The notes beneath the pieces are model-generated. The model did no database searches, was not told where the DNA came from, and was given only the letters and a program-made list of their open reading frames with translations. A program made the position numbers and the translations under genes. A stretch of 64,000 nt of DNA from Leptolyngbya sp. PCC 7375 (GTDB lineage: Bacteria > Cyanobacteriota > Cyanobacteriia > Phormidesmidales > Phormidesmidaceae): NCBI RefSeq assembly GCF_000316115.1, contig NZ_JH993797.1:2466486-2530485 (forward strand). The letters are read 5' to 3'. Position 1 is the first letter of the stretch. Each line of letters starts with the position of its first letter. This document shows, piece by piece, positions 49,488 through 59,030 of the stretch.

Positions 49488-51740
49488 ATGGTTCGGATCA
49501 GTAAACCAGCCCTGCAACAACCGCTTTCTATTTCTAACGCTACGGTAGTGATGGTAGCCGTAGTTGCGATCGCTCTCGCCATGGCCTTTGCATGGTTTAC
49601 AGGCGAGGGGCAAATCAGCCGGATTTTTGCCCAGCTTAATTTGTTACAGCAATCTCCACCCATGTGGTTAGAGGCCCCCATGGTGGCAGGCCACTATTTG
49701 ATTTTTCCAACGGTCGCCCTGTTTTTGTTTGCAGTGGCGATCACTCGAATTTCCCCCCAACCCAAACCCTGGTCACGCACCCTGGTGGTGGCTGTCTTGC
49801 TCACCCTGGTAGTCCGCTATGTGTCGTGGCGCAGCCTGTCTACCCTAAATTTTGATGATCCCCTCAATGGTCTGGCTAGCACGGTGCTGTTTGCCATGGA
49901 AATGCTGGGATTGCTAGTGAGCATTATCCAACTGGTGCTGCTGCTGCGGGTGCGAGACCGCCATGCCCAGGCGGATCAAGTGCAGCAGGCGGTAATGGAC
50001 CAGACGTTTCTGCCATCGGTGGCGGTGTTTATTCCCACCTATGATGAGCCGGAGTTTATTTTGCGGCGCACCATCATTGGCTGCCAGGCGATGGATTACC
50101 CGAAGAAAAAAGTCTATCTGCTGGATGATACGCGGCGGCCTGAGATTCAGGCCTTGGCGGCTAAGCTAGGCTGCGAATATCGGACTCGTCCCAATAATCT
50201 CCATGCTAAGGCGGGGAATTTGAATAGTGCGATCGCAAACACCGACAGTGACTTAATCGCCTCCTTTGATGCCGATTTTGTCCCTACCCGCAACTTTCTC
50301 CTGCGCACGGTTGGTTTTTTCCAAGATCCAACCGTAGCTTTGGCACAAACTCCCCAGAGTTTTTATAACCCTGATCCCATCGCCCGTAACCTGGGTCTAG
50401 AAGATATTCTCACGCCTGAAGAGGAAGTATTTTATCGGCAAATCCAACCGATGCGAGACGGCGTGGGCAGTGTCGTCTGCTCTGGTACATCTTTTGTTGC
50501 CCGACGCAACGCCCTGGAAGCAGCCGGAGGATTTGTCACCGATTCTCTAAGCGAAGACTACTTTACGGCAGTTCGTCTGGCCTCCAAAGGTCACAAAATT
50601 ATTTACCTGGATGAGAAGCTAAGTGCCGGTTTAGCGGCTGAGAATATTACAGCCCATGCAATTCAGAGACTACGCTGGGCTCGGGGTACACTGCAATCTT
50701 TCTTTATTGAAACGAATCCACTGACAATTCCAGGATTAAAGCTAATCCAACGCCTGGGGCATCTGGAAGGCATTTTGCACTGGTTTACCAGCATATCCAG
50801 GATTATTTTCTTAATTGCACCCCTGTTTTATGCATTTGGGGTAATTCCCATTCGTTCCACCCCCGAAGAAATTATCTATTTCTTCTTGCCCTACTACTTT
50901 GTGCAGATCACCGTTTTTTCCTGGCTTAACCACCATTCGCGTTCCGCCATTCTTTCGGATGTCTATTCGCTAGTGCTAGCATTTCCTCTGGCAGCAACGG
51001 TCATTCAGGCACTGCTGTCACCCTTTGGCACAGGGTTTAAGGTCACCCCCAAGGGCACATCCAGTCAAAGCTTTCGGTTTAACTGGAGTCTGGCCTGGCC
51101 CCTGATGCTCATGTTTGTGCTGACGGCCTGTAGCATCTGGTTAAATTTGGGAGAATGTTTGGCACGCGGCAACTGGGCGTTGGAAGTAACGCCTGAGGCT
51201 GCATCCCATTTACGGGGTCTCGGCATCGGCTGGATCTGGAGCTTGTACAACCTGATGATGCTGGGTACGGCTTTGCTGGTGTTGCTAGATGTTCCTCGCC
51301 CTAACCCTTACGACTGGTTTGATCTGCGTCGGGTGGTGCGTCTACAAATTGGCGATCGCATCTGGTGGGGCACCACAACAGCTATTTCAGAAATTGGGGC
51401 TCAGATTACCCTTACCCAGCGAGGATTACCCCAATTGGCACCTGGGGAAACTCGCCCAGTACAACTCTCCATTAGCGAAGACCTGATTTCTCTACGCGGA
51501 GTATTAACAAGGGTGAGTAATGATGGAGAATTTCCCTGCGTTAACGTGCAGTTCCACAATGTCACCCTGCCCGAAACTCGCAAAATGGTTGAGCTTTTGT
51601 ATTGTCGTCCCGGCCAGTGGAAACGTTGGAATACACCGGGTGAGCTGCAATCCCTCTGGATTTTAATCAAAACGCTCTTCCAACCACGGGTACTCACAGG
51701 TGACATCCGGGTTAAAGCAATGACTGTAGCCAAAGGATAA
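49488..51740 (+). CDS. Cellulose synthase-type glycosyltransferase with PilZ domain
   Basis: 750 residues from the ATG at 49488 (a GTG at 49476 is in frame). Two to four helices, then a GT2 domain: PTYDEPEFIL, DDTRRPEIQALA, SFDADFVPTRNFLL, TPQSFYNPDP, the acceptor/base Asp in SEDYFTAVRLASKG, and QRLRWARG (QxxRW). A second helix block follows and then a PilZ segment with RRVVR (RxxxR) and AISEIGAQI, which lacks the first Asp of DxSxxG, so c-di-GMP binding is plausible but not certain. It polymerises UDP-glucose into beta-1,4-glucan at the membrane. No bcsB or other partner is next to it. Confidence 0.93.
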   Translation: MVRISKPALQQPLSISNATVVMVAVVAIALAMAFAWFTGEGQISRIFAQLNLLQQSPPMWLEAPMVAGHYLIFPTVALFLFAVAITRISPQPKPWSRTLVVAVLLTLVVRYVSWRSLSTLNFDDPLNGLASTVLFAMEMLGLLVSIIQLVLLLRVRDRHAQADQVQQAVMDQTFLPSVAVFIPTYDEPEFILRRTIIGCQAMDYPKKKVYLLDDTRRPEIQALAAKLGCEYRTRPNNLHAKAGNLNSAIANTDSDLIASFDADFVPTRNFLLRTVGFFQDPTVALAQTPQSFYNPDPIARNLGLEDILTPEEEVFYRQIQPMRDGVGSVVCSGTSFVARRNALEAAGGFVTDSLSEDYFTAVRLASKGHKIIYLDEKLSAGLAAENITAHAIQRLRWARGTLQSFFIETNPLTIPGLKLIQRLGHLEGILHWFTSISRIIFLIAPLFYAFGVIPIRSTPEEIIYFFLPYYFVQITVFSWLNHHSRSAILSDVYSLVLAFPLAATVIQALLSPFGTGFKVTPKGTSSQSFRFNWSLAWPLMLMFVLTACSIWLNLGECLARGNWALEVTPEAASHLRGLGIGWIWSLYNLMMLGTALLVLLDVPRPNPYDWFDLRRVVRLQIGDRIWWGTTTAISEIGAQITLTQRGLPQLAPGETRPVQLSISEDLISLRGVLTRVSNDGEFPCVNVQFHNVTLPETRKMVELLYCRPGQWKRWNTPGELQSLWILIKTLFQPRVLTGDIRVKAMTVAKG

Positions 51741-51808
51741 ATCAGCACTAAATGGGTATCACGTAAGCCGGGAAATTTTGGCTGGTCAGGAAACCAGAAG
51801 TCAGAAGT

Positions 51809-51835
51809 CAGAAATCAGGCCCTCACTGATTTCTG
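51809..51835. terminator. Hairpin after the cellulose synthase gene
   Basis: CAGAAATCA and TGATTTCTG pair across nine bases. A second stem CTGGTCAGGAAACCAG lies just before. Confidence 0.55.
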
Positions 51836-51854
51836 ATTCCTAATCACTTATGCA

Positions 51855-51918
51855 AAATCCTGACTGATCGTGTCCGGTGCCCAGTGCCCGGTGCCCGGTG
51901 TCCGGTGCCCGGTATCGA
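51855..51918 (+). repeat. GC-rich tandem repeat locus, left inverted copy
   Basis: AAATCCTGACTGAT followed by a run of CCGGTGCCCAGTGCC-type heptamers and ending GGTATCGA. The same layout is found in reverse at 53639-53731. Confidence 0.75.
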
Positions 51919-51936
51919 AGGGCATGGCTGCGATGG

Positions 51937-52062
51937 TGAGGCTTCGACGGTGAGGCTTCGACGGTGAGGCTTCGACGGTGAGCTCAGCCGAACCGCTCAG
52001 CCGAACCGCTCAGCCGAACCGCTCAGCCGAACCGACAAGGGAGTGACCCTACAGGATTGTCC
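51937..52062. repeat. Tandem array of the OYE-flanking repeat
   Basis: GAGGCTTCGACGGT repeats about three times, then GCTCAGCCGAACC about four times, ending in CGACAAGGGAGTGACCCTAC...GGATTGTCC. It shares the core of the repeats at 43385 and 44759 and shows expansion in tandem. The rest of the gap (52063-52146) has short repeats of ACTAAGCACC. Confidence 0.75.
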
Positions 52063-52146
52063 ATGTTTAATCGGGGTTAAGACATAGGAACATGCCCCAC
52101 TCAAAACTAAGCACCGAGAACTAAGCACCAAGAACTGAAACCAGCA

Positions 52147-53295
52147 TCACCTAAACAATGGATAACGCAGCGCGCTGATAGGCTTAGCATCCACAGCACT
52201 ACTATCGATAAATGCATTGATCATATTGGATGCAAATGGGCTCACCAAACTAAGTTCATGGGGCTCTAAACAACTCAGCAGCTTATCTATTAGCAGCTTG
52301 GTTCCTTGCATGGTCATTTCCCAAGAAATGCCGATTTGACCATACACCACCCGACACAGAGGTACCAATTCCTCGACAATGACTTTTGAATTGCTCTGCA
52401 AAAAGCTAAGCCATAGATAGACCTGAAACATGTTGAAATCCCGCAGCGAAGAATGTCTCACATCGGGATTATCCAGGCGACCTCTACGGCCACAATAATA
52501 GGGAAAGTCCTGACTCCATGGTGTATACGTTGCCCTGGAAATGTCAGAAATCATGGGCAACATGCGCTCAACTACCCCAAACACGGGTCCGCCTGCCCTA
52601 TGGTTTCCTGCGGCAACACATAGCCTGCGCCATGGCACAGCAATGTGGTCCTCTAAAAAGTGAAGGTAAGGACTCATCAAAGCTTGCTCTACCGGGTCTA
52701 AATCTTGCAATAGCAACGTATTCGTCAAGCTTATCTGTGTTGTCATAAACCCCAAACTCTTCCCATCATCTGAGCTAATGCTCTGAGCCCCAAACCGATT
52801 GAGAAGCGGCTCTAAAATACACGACAGTTCACTCAGATTAGGCACCTTAAAGAGTTGGCCCAAACGATCTAATGGAAAATGCTCTAATTCCCACTCTGAG
52901 ACCATTAGCACCGCTGGATAGGCTTGATAAAACTCCAGCAATTGCCGATAAACACAGCTCGCCAATCTAGCCAGGCTTGTAATCTCCTGCAAGTCTAAGT
53001 CATCAAACTGGACATAGAAGTCTTTAGCTCTGACCGCAGCAAGTTTGCATGACTCCACAACCCTTTGGTCATTTAGTTTTTCCGATACTTTTCTACAGCC
53101 CGGTGCTTGCAATGATTGATATATCTCTCCAATAATCAAAGATCTTGCACTGGCTTCTAACGCAGAGAAATTAGGGCGATAGCGTGCGGCCCAAACATCA
53201 ACTAAATGGCTAACCGTTTCTACCTGGGAGCGATGAGAGCTATTTAGCATATTAGATAATCTTTGATACGTAGAATGATTCCTCAGATACCTCAC
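52147..53295 (-). CDS. Hypothetical protein, 382 residues
   Basis: Starts with GTG at 53295, or the ATG at 53250. The sequence is mainly helical and soluble, with no signal peptide or membrane segment: LVDVWAARYRPNFSALEASA, EITSLARLASCVYRQLLEFYQAYP, HFLEDHIAVPWRRLCVAAG, and VEELVPLCRVVYGQIGISWEM. No domain was recognised. The region around TYTPWSQDFPYYCGRRGRLDNPDVRH has invariant-looking aromatic and basic residues. It lies alone between two inverted GC-rich repeats. Similar uncharacterised proteins occur in cyanobacteria in my recollection, but I cannot name a family. Confidence 0.7.
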   Translation of the reverse strand: MRYLRNHSTYQRLSNMLNSSHRSQVETVSHLVDVWAARYRPNFSALEASARSLIIGEIYQSLQAPGCRKVSEKLNDQRVVESCKLAAVRAKDFYVQFDDLDLQEITSLARLASCVYRQLLEFYQAYPAVLMVSEWELEHFPLDRLGQLFKVPNLSELSCILEPLLNRFGAQSISSDDGKSLGFMTTQISLTNTLLLQDLDPVEQALMSPYLHFLEDHIAVPWRRLCVAAGNHRAGGPVFGVVERMLPMISDISRATYTPWSQDFPYYCGRRGRLDNPDVRHSSLRDFNMFQVYLWLSFLQSNSKVIVEELVPLCRVVYGQIGISWEMTMQGTKLLIDKLLSCLEPHELSLVSPFASNMINAFIDSSAVDAKPISALRYPLFR

Positions 53296-53638
53296 TCAGA
53301 CTATTGAGCGTTAGCTCAATTAGAAGATAGTTCTATCTCTCATTGTTGCGATGCATCAACTGTCAGCAAAACAGTTCATCTTGAGGATAAGATAAAACAG
53401 CTTGCTATTACCTTCTATTCAAAGTAGTCTACTTAATCCCTATAAACAGTGCTTTTCACCAAAAGTTAGTAGAATTTTCGCCATCTCTTTATCAAATTCA
53501 AGGCATACAAATCAAGAATTATTGCTCCAATTCAAACAACCTTTAAAGAGCTATTTAAACACAGCATCTATCTTTTTATTTGTTCCAAAAAGGAGCTTTA
53601 AAAGCTACTCGGCATAAGTAATCCCCAATCCGAATTCA

Positions 53639-53731
53639 TTGATACCGGGCACCGGGCACCGGACACTGCATCGGGCACCGGACACTGCACCGGGCACTGC
53701 ACCGGGCACCGGACACTATCAGTCAGGATTT
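53639..53731 (-). repeat. GC-rich tandem repeat locus, right inverted copy
   Basis: GATACCGGGCACCGGGCACC, then repeated GGACACTGCA(C/T)CGGGCAC units, ending ATCAGTCAGGATTT. Reverse of the left copy but with more units. The flanking gaps (53296-53638 and 53732-53985) are AT-rich without a supported gene. Confidence 0.75.
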
Positions 53732-53993
53732 CGTTCGTATAACCACCGAGTAGCTTTATCTAGGCACTAGAAGATCGACGCTAGAAGATCTAAGGGGAAC
53801 ATTTATTGAGTTAGACCATCTACACAGTAGGTATCGATTGATATGAATACTGTCTGGTGGTGTCAGTGATTAGAGAATTGCCATTCCTGTTTTTGAAGCA
53901 GCTAAGACTCAACTCTTATTTGAAATCTCACATTCTCTTGTCTAAAAGACTTTTATTTCCATAGCTACGGTTTGAGAATAAAGTCGCCACAAA

Positions 53994-55749
53994 GGGTAAC
54001 AACTTAAGCCGGGAAAAGCTCTACGTGTAAGGGGTTTGTCTGATGTGCTTTAGATGACCGTCTAGGCATGGGTAGCTCATTAATAGTACTGAGGATCCAT
54101 TCAAATAGGTCTGGAAATGGGTGTCCAAAGAGTCTTTGAGCAGCGGTCGTGCCATCGGGACGTTTAAGGTCAAAATTGTGAATAATGGTGAGCACCTTCA
54201 AGGACTGTGCCGAAAAGCCACGATTGGCCTGATGACGTTGAGATAGATAGCCATTACGCCCCTCGACCGCCGAGGAGGTGCGTTGATACTTGGCACACAT
54301 CCACTGGCACCAATGGACCCAGTATTGCCGTTGAGTGTCGTCTAGCTTTAGGGTCATGGCATCTGCCATGAGCTGATCATAGGCATCACTGGTGGCCTGT
54401 TGATAGCGTGCTTTGAGATGAGGTTTGCGGGTTTTATCAGTCTGTTGAGTCCAATACACCCAGGGCAACAAGGCAGTGAGAACCCAATTTTGAGTGTCAA
54501 TCTCCTGAGTTTCAGTGGCTAAGGCCTGCATCACCCACTGCCACCAGGCATGAATCCCGTTGGCGAACTGAGGAATCTGAGCTTCAAAGGTGTCAATCGC
54601 GTGTTGCGCCTTATCCCCTCCATAGAGCTTTGCTAGGTGAGTCAGGGTCGTCAACGGAGCCGCTAACTGGGTTGTTAAGTCGTCAAACAGTTGCCATTGA
54701 GCGGTATCCAGGGTGAAAGGATGAACCGATTGGCTAATATCGGCCAAGGCGCGATGATAGGTAAACTGATCTTGTTCAAGCTGTTGATATTGCTGCGTCA
54801 GCGTCTCTAGCTGGACACACAAAGTTTGTTGTTTGACCTTGGGTTTGGTTTGGTTCACTTGCTGTTGGAGGGTGTCGAGTTGTTTTTCAACCTGAGCCAG
54901 TTGACGTCCCAATGCACTCCCGATAGGACGAGCTAAGGCTCGCATTCCATGGAACAAATCGGCCACACTGACGGTGCCCAGACCAGCGATGGCAAGTTTC
55001 ACTAACGCACGAGCCCCATCACTGACCATAAAGTGGCATTCCCAGTCGGACGGATGCCACCACTGCTCTAGCTGGTGACACCAGGTTTCATACTGACGAT
55101 TCTCACATTCAACTTCTGTAAAGATAAACCCACTCGCCAATTCCACCAGCACCAGGATCGGCAGTCCAAAAAAGGTTTCATCTCCCCCGAGGCAGATGCC
55201 GAGTTTGTTGAGAGGTTGACATTGCTCAGATTGAGAGACTTCGTAGGTGACAATGACGTCTTCAACACGGTGTTTCAATTGACGCAGGGCATTGGCTGAA
55301 ACACCCACATGGGTCTCTAAATGAACCGACTTAAAAAACTCGCATAGGCTCTCGGCTCCGATACCGTGCTTTATGCCAAAGTGGTAGAGCACACCTAGCA
55401 CCAGACGTTTTAGCCAAGCTGACCCACTCGCGGTTTCCCACAGGTCCGATTCTGCATACTGGTTGCGACGCTCTATCCCCTGCTGATGACGGTGCACACT
55501 GCTTTTACTGATGCCAAGCGCCGACGCTATCGACTCGATGCCCAGATGTGTTTCCGTTTTGATATAACCAGCCACTTTTTGGCTGCGCTCTCGTATAGTA
55601 AGACTCATCGTTCCCGATTTTGTTTTGCATCGGACACGATACACGGCTCTGAGCATTGCTGCAGAGCTATTTTTTGGGCCATCGCAATTCAATGTGCTTA
55701 TTTATACGCTCTCTAAGACCTGCTCGTTTCCCGGCTTAAAGAGTTACCC
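53994..55749. mobile_element. Complete insertion sequence with 21-bp TIRs and 8-bp target duplication
   Basis: The ends are GGGTAAC plus CTTAAGCCGGGA at left (53994-54014) and the inverse at right (55729-55749), 18 of 21 matching. GCCACAAA stands directly outside both ends (53986-53993 and 55750-55757), an 8-bp target duplication. The 1756-bp element carries one transposase gene. It landed beside the 3' end of the GT39 gene, which stays complete. Confidence 0.9.
54004..55608 (-). CDS. DDE transposase (DUF6399-like)
   Basis: 534 residues from the ATG at 55608 (MSLTIRERSQKVAGYIKTET). A longer frame starts at 55692. An N-terminal HTH (SIASALGISKSSVHRHQQG) is followed by an RNase H fold with candidate acidic residues in CLGGDETFFGLP, MVSDGARALVK and SSAVEGRNGYLSQRHQANRGF. 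It has a long coiled-coil insertion (VEKQLDTLQQQVNQTK). Features agree with DUF6399-type transposases of unclassified IS elements. The stop lies inside the left TIR. Confidence 0.85.
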   Translation of the reverse strand: MSLTIRERSQKVAGYIKTETHLGIESIASALGISKSSVHRHQQGIERRNQYAESDLWETASGSAWLKRLVLGVLYHFGIKHGIGAESLCEFFKSVHLETHVGVSANALRQLKHRVEDVIVTYEVSQSEQCQPLNKLGICLGGDETFFGLPILVLVELASGFIFTEVECENRQYETWCHQLEQWWHPSDWECHFMVSDGARALVKLAIAGLGTVSVADLFHGMRALARPIGSALGRQLAQVEKQLDTLQQQVNQTKPKVKQQTLCVQLETLTQQYQQLEQDQFTYHRALADISQSVHPFTLDTAQWQLFDDLTTQLAAPLTTLTHLAKLYGGDKAQHAIDTFEAQIPQFANGIHAWWQWVMQALATETQEIDTQNWVLTALLPWVYWTQQTDKTRKPHLKARYQQATSDAYDQLMADAMTLKLDDTQRQYWVHWCQWMCAKYQRTSSAVEGRNGYLSQRHQANRGFSAQSLKVLTIIHNFDLKRPDGTTAAQRLFGHPFPDLFEWILSTINELPMPRRSSKAHQTNPLHVELFPA

Positions 55750-55758
55750 GCCACAAAA

Positions 55759-57357
55759 CTATTCTAGTCGCCACAAAGGATAGTCTCCTCCAGCTAGCAC
55801 AGGAGAACGGCCCGTTTTAGATGCGATCGCATCTAACAATTCCCCGGTTGCATAGGGAACAAAATAGTCACTATATCCTGCTGGTATGTCAGGTAGCTGA
55901 CCAGGTTTAAACAAAACAAAGTCAGTTTCAGGAGTCACTGCATAACTCAATGAAATCATGCTGCCTAACCCCGTCGCTCCCAATTCAGCAATTACCAAGG
56001 GTTTTGTAGTTTGCCGAATCACCTCTCCCATCACATTACCGTGATAATTAATATTCTTATTCCACCAGGTAAAGGATGCTGCACTGAGGGTGTTAGAGAC
56101 TAATCCCATAACCAACAACAGGACTAAAATACCCTGCCCCCAAAACCGATATATTCCTCGGTCAGACAACATCAGCTGCCGTAACCAACCTGCCAATATT
56201 AACGTCACCATCAGCAAGGATGGCATAAAGTATCGGGTACTGATAGATAACTGCCCACCATTAATCAAATCAGGCAAAATCAGCCCTAAAGCAGGCACCA
56301 TCAGGGTCATGATGCAGAAGGCCATTGTAGGGGGCGGAGTCACCAACAGCAACTGCCATAGAGCCATCAACAACAATGCCAACACAATAGGGGGCACCCA
56401 GTAAGTGTACGAATGTTCCAGCGGCAACCCCAGATCAATCACTGTTGAGCTGAGATGCAGTCCCCACAATTTGATTAGCTGGCCTAACGGTTGTCGAAAC
56501 GAGGTCCATTCAGTTGCTGACTCTAACTTGGCCCTGTTACTCAAGATCACCAATAGCCAAGGAATAAAGGCTAAAAATGCTCCACCAAGAGCGATCGCAA
56601 ACCGTTGCCAATGTTGTCGTGAACCACTGATCAACACATACAAGCTGTGGGCTACTACCACCAAAATACTCAACAGCGTCGTGTATAACATCAATGCAAC
56701 ACTGAGGCCGTAAAACCCCCACGGGCGTACAACCGTTGCCAAGGAAGAACGGACCACGATAGCACTGCTGGAGTATCGGCCAGAAGAACGCATTGCTCTG
56801 ATTAAAAAGCCGTTGGCCACCAAAATCAAACAAGCCCACAGGCTATATTCTCGAGCCTCTTGAGCGTAGAGTAGCTGTACGGGTGACAGCGCCATAAGAC
56901 AGGTGGCAATTAGGCCAGCCCAGTGATCTTGCCAAAGTTGCTGACACAGCCAGTAGGTTAACGGCAATAAGGCTAAACCAAATACAATAGCCAATGCCCG
57001 AAACGATGTTATGGAAGGTGATAAAACTCCTACCCACAAGCGTTCTAACAGATAAAACAAGGGTGGATGTTCTGGGTGGCTGACCAGAGCAGACCAGGTA
57101 TCGCCCCAACGTCTGGGCTGAGGAAATTGCTGCAGTTCCTGTAGCTCAGATGCCGATATTACAGGCGCTTGAGTCACTTGCTTTTCAAGCGCTTTGCCTG
57201 AGTGGCCTAATACTCGAATTGTTGTGTATACTTCGTCATGCCAGTAAACTTTGTGGGCGGCATTAGTGCAGCGCAATGTAATGCCCACCAACAGACAGAC
57301 AACCAACAAGATCTGCAATCGCCTTTTAATTACTGCAATTGAACGAGAACTAACCAC
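55759..57357 (-). CDS. GT39-type membrane glycosyltransferase
   Basis: 532 residues with about ten to twelve membrane helices. YWHDEVYTTIRV carries the Asp-Glu pair of the first luminal loop of the PMT/ArnT-like (GT39/GT83) fold. SHPEHPPLFYLLERLWVG and PVQLLYAQEAREYSLWACL are also characteristic. It uses a lipid-linked sugar donor. The acceptor is unknown. Its stop is two bases beyond the IS target duplication. Confidence 0.88.
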   Translation of the reverse strand: MVSSRSIAVIKRRLQILLVVCLLVGITLRCTNAAHKVYWHDEVYTTIRVLGHSGKALEKQVTQAPVISASELQELQQFPQPRRWGDTWSALVSHPEHPPLFYLLERLWVGVLSPSITSFRALAIVFGLALLPLTYWLCQQLWQDHWAGLIATCLMALSPVQLLYAQEAREYSLWACLILVANGFLIRAMRSSGRYSSSAIVVRSSLATVVRPWGFYGLSVALMLYTTLLSILVVVAHSLYVLISGSRQHWQRFAIALGGAFLAFIPWLLVILSNRAKLESATEWTSFRQPLGQLIKLWGLHLSSTVIDLGLPLEHSYTYWVPPIVLALLLMALWQLLLVTPPPTMAFCIMTLMVPALGLILPDLINGGQLSISTRYFMPSLLMVTLILAGWLRQLMLSDRGIYRFWGQGILVLLLVMGLVSNTLSAASFTWWNKNINYHGNVMGEVIRQTTKPLVIAELGATGLGSMISLSYAVTPETDFVLFKPGQLPDIPAGYSDYFVPYATGELLDAIASKTGRSPVLAGGDYPLWRLE

Positions 57358-57871
57358 GGCTTAGGTTTGCAATTAATTGCAACCATCAGTTGTTAAGTTA
57401 TCAAGCATACGCTACTTTCCTGGCGCTCGCAGCTATATAAGCACTCTAGCTAGATCTAGAGTAGGCTTAGCTGTTGTAAATCCGGCGAATCCGACGATTT
57501 TTGTTTGCGGATTTTTGGGGGTGCAATGTTCACATGAGCGACAAACCATGTCCGTATTATCGCTCTGTAAGAATTTTCTCCGTTGTTGTTCTAATTGTTG
57601 TACACAATGCGATCGCATTTGCGGTCTACAGCCGCCTGCTGATGGGTATAAATACGCATCCAGGTCTTTATATTCGCAGACCACGGCAAAACCACACGAG
57701 CGTCCAATTCACCATCCCCTCCTAGGCCAGCAGCTTACATCCATACTCTTGGGAGCCCGCCATAATTCGCTATCTAAATGATAAAAACTTTTTGATTTTC
57801 TAGCCTTGCACTAGTACATTTTTAATTCAAATGTACTAGTATTATTTCACAACCCCTAGAACGTTTGTCCT
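57358..57871. other. Intergenic region with a perfect 12-bp hairpin
   Basis: ACTAGTACATTT (57810-57821) and AAATGTACTAGT (57829-57840) pair around TTAATTC. A possible 63-codon ORF from the ATG at 57534, with one hydrophobic stretch (VVVLIVVHNAIAFAVY), has no good ribosome site and is not called. Confidence 0.45.
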
Positions 57872-58396
57872 ATGACTCGGTCCAACCTAACGCAGTCCAA
57901 CCGATATGTTTCACCCCGTCGCCCAGCGCCCCAAAGACGCCCTACGGGTTATCACGTAAAACCCCGCTCACCCCGTTCTCGGACATCTCAGCGACCTAAT
58001 TGGCTCTTCGGCAGTATTGCTCTAGCTGCATTAGCCCTGATGCCCCAGGATATATGGTCCCGCATCTCAATGCCGATTTCTGAGCAGACCGCACAGTCAC
58101 AATCTGTGCAACCATGGCACATTAATCGCACCAAGGCGGCTCAAACGTGTGAGGCGGTACTTAATGCCGATCAGCGTCTTTCTCGCAATCAGCTGACTCA
58201 ATTTTTGTCCATCGCCCAGGATTCATCCCAGGCAACCGTACACGAGACCATTTCTCGTCCATATTGCACGTTGTCTAAAGCTCACCAGCGTAAACAAAGT
58301 GAGGCGTACCCGCTAGAATTTGACCCAGAAACCTGGTTTGTCGTCAATTACGAGCAAGGCATTTATAAAAGCTACGACTTTGTCTTCAAAAAATAA
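57872..58396 (+). CDS. Hypothetical protein with a basic N-terminus and one membrane segment
   Basis: 174 residues. The first 43 are rich in Arg, Pro, Ser (SPRRPAPQRRPTGYH), then one hydrophobic stretch (LFGSIALAALALMP), then a soluble domain with CEAVLNADQRLSRNQLTQFL, SISRPYC and PLEFDPETWFVVNYEQG, which has two Cys. It may be an inner-membrane protein with a periplasmic domain. No family was recognised. Similar architectures exist in cyanobacteria. Confidence 0.65.
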   Translation: MTRSNLTQSNRYVSPRRPAPQRRPTGYHVKPRSPRSRTSQRPNWLFGSIALAALALMPQDIWSRISMPISEQTAQSQSVQPWHINRTKAAQTCEAVLNADQRLSRNQLTQFLSIAQDSSQATVHETISRPYCTLSKAHQRKQSEAYPLEFDPETWFVVNYEQGIYKSYDFVFKK

Positions 58397-58467
58397 GACT
58401 CACGGTTTGACATGCTTGGGAAATTTATTTGGGATACGTGAGTTCGCTTCATACCCCATACCCCCCG

Positions 58468-58935
58468 CTACATATCTAGCTCTTGCAGCAGGCCATCACA
58501 GGCATCCATCAATAAATTAATCACATAGTCAAACCCATCTGAGCCGCCATAGTAAGGGTCTGGCACCTCGCGGTCAGAATGTGTCTGGCAAAAATCACAC
58601 ATCCGCTTTACTTTGTGCGCGTATTCCCCAGACGGGTCAAGGGCCAATATATCGCGATAGTTACTGTCGTCCATGGCTAGCACCAGATCAAATTGATCCA
58701 GGTCAGACGCTGTAAACTGTCTTGCCCGACCGACTAGTTTAATGCCGCGCTTTTTAGCAGCAGCTGTCATGCGGCTATCTGGAGAGCTGCCGATGTGATA
58801 GCTCGATGTTCCTGCAGAATCACAAACCACCTTCGATTGCAAACCTCGTTGCTCCAACAGGTGGTTCATGATGTTTTCTGCTGATGGAGATCGGCAGATA
58901 TTGCCTAGGCAGACAAATAAGAGTCGGGTCGTCAT
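58468..58935 (-). CDS. Low-molecular-weight protein-tyrosine phosphatase
   Basis: 155 residues from the ATG at 58935. The P-loop CLGNICRSPSAE (C-x5-R) near the N-terminus and the general-acid Asp in VPDPYYGGSDGF are both in place. Members dephosphorylate tyrosine on proteins, in bacteria often on polysaccharide co-polymerases. The nearest exopolysaccharide gene is the cellulose synthase 7 kb upstream, with no direct link. Confidence 0.94.
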   Translation of the reverse strand: MTTRLLFVCLGNICRSPSAENIMNHLLEQRGLQSKVVCDSAGTSSYHIGSSPDSRMTAAAKKRGIKLVGRARQFTASDLDQFDLVLAMDDSNYRDILALDPSGEYAHKVKRMCDFCQTHSDREVPDPYYGGSDGFDYVINLLMDACDGLLQELDM

Positions 58936-59030
58936 GGCAGAAACTCGATGAACGTAGAGAAATTGGCTATACAAAAACGACTAGCGATCAGTACGCTAGC
59001 CGCCTTTGGGCAAAAACTATTTCTATAGAC

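Noticed and set aside
53402..53617. 71-codon ORF in the gap after the unknown gene
   Set aside because: AT-rich, no ribosome site and no recognisable features.
57534..57725. 63-codon small membrane protein candidate
   Set aside because: It has a hydrophobic stretch, but no good ribosome site and no known relatives. It is left as uncertain.
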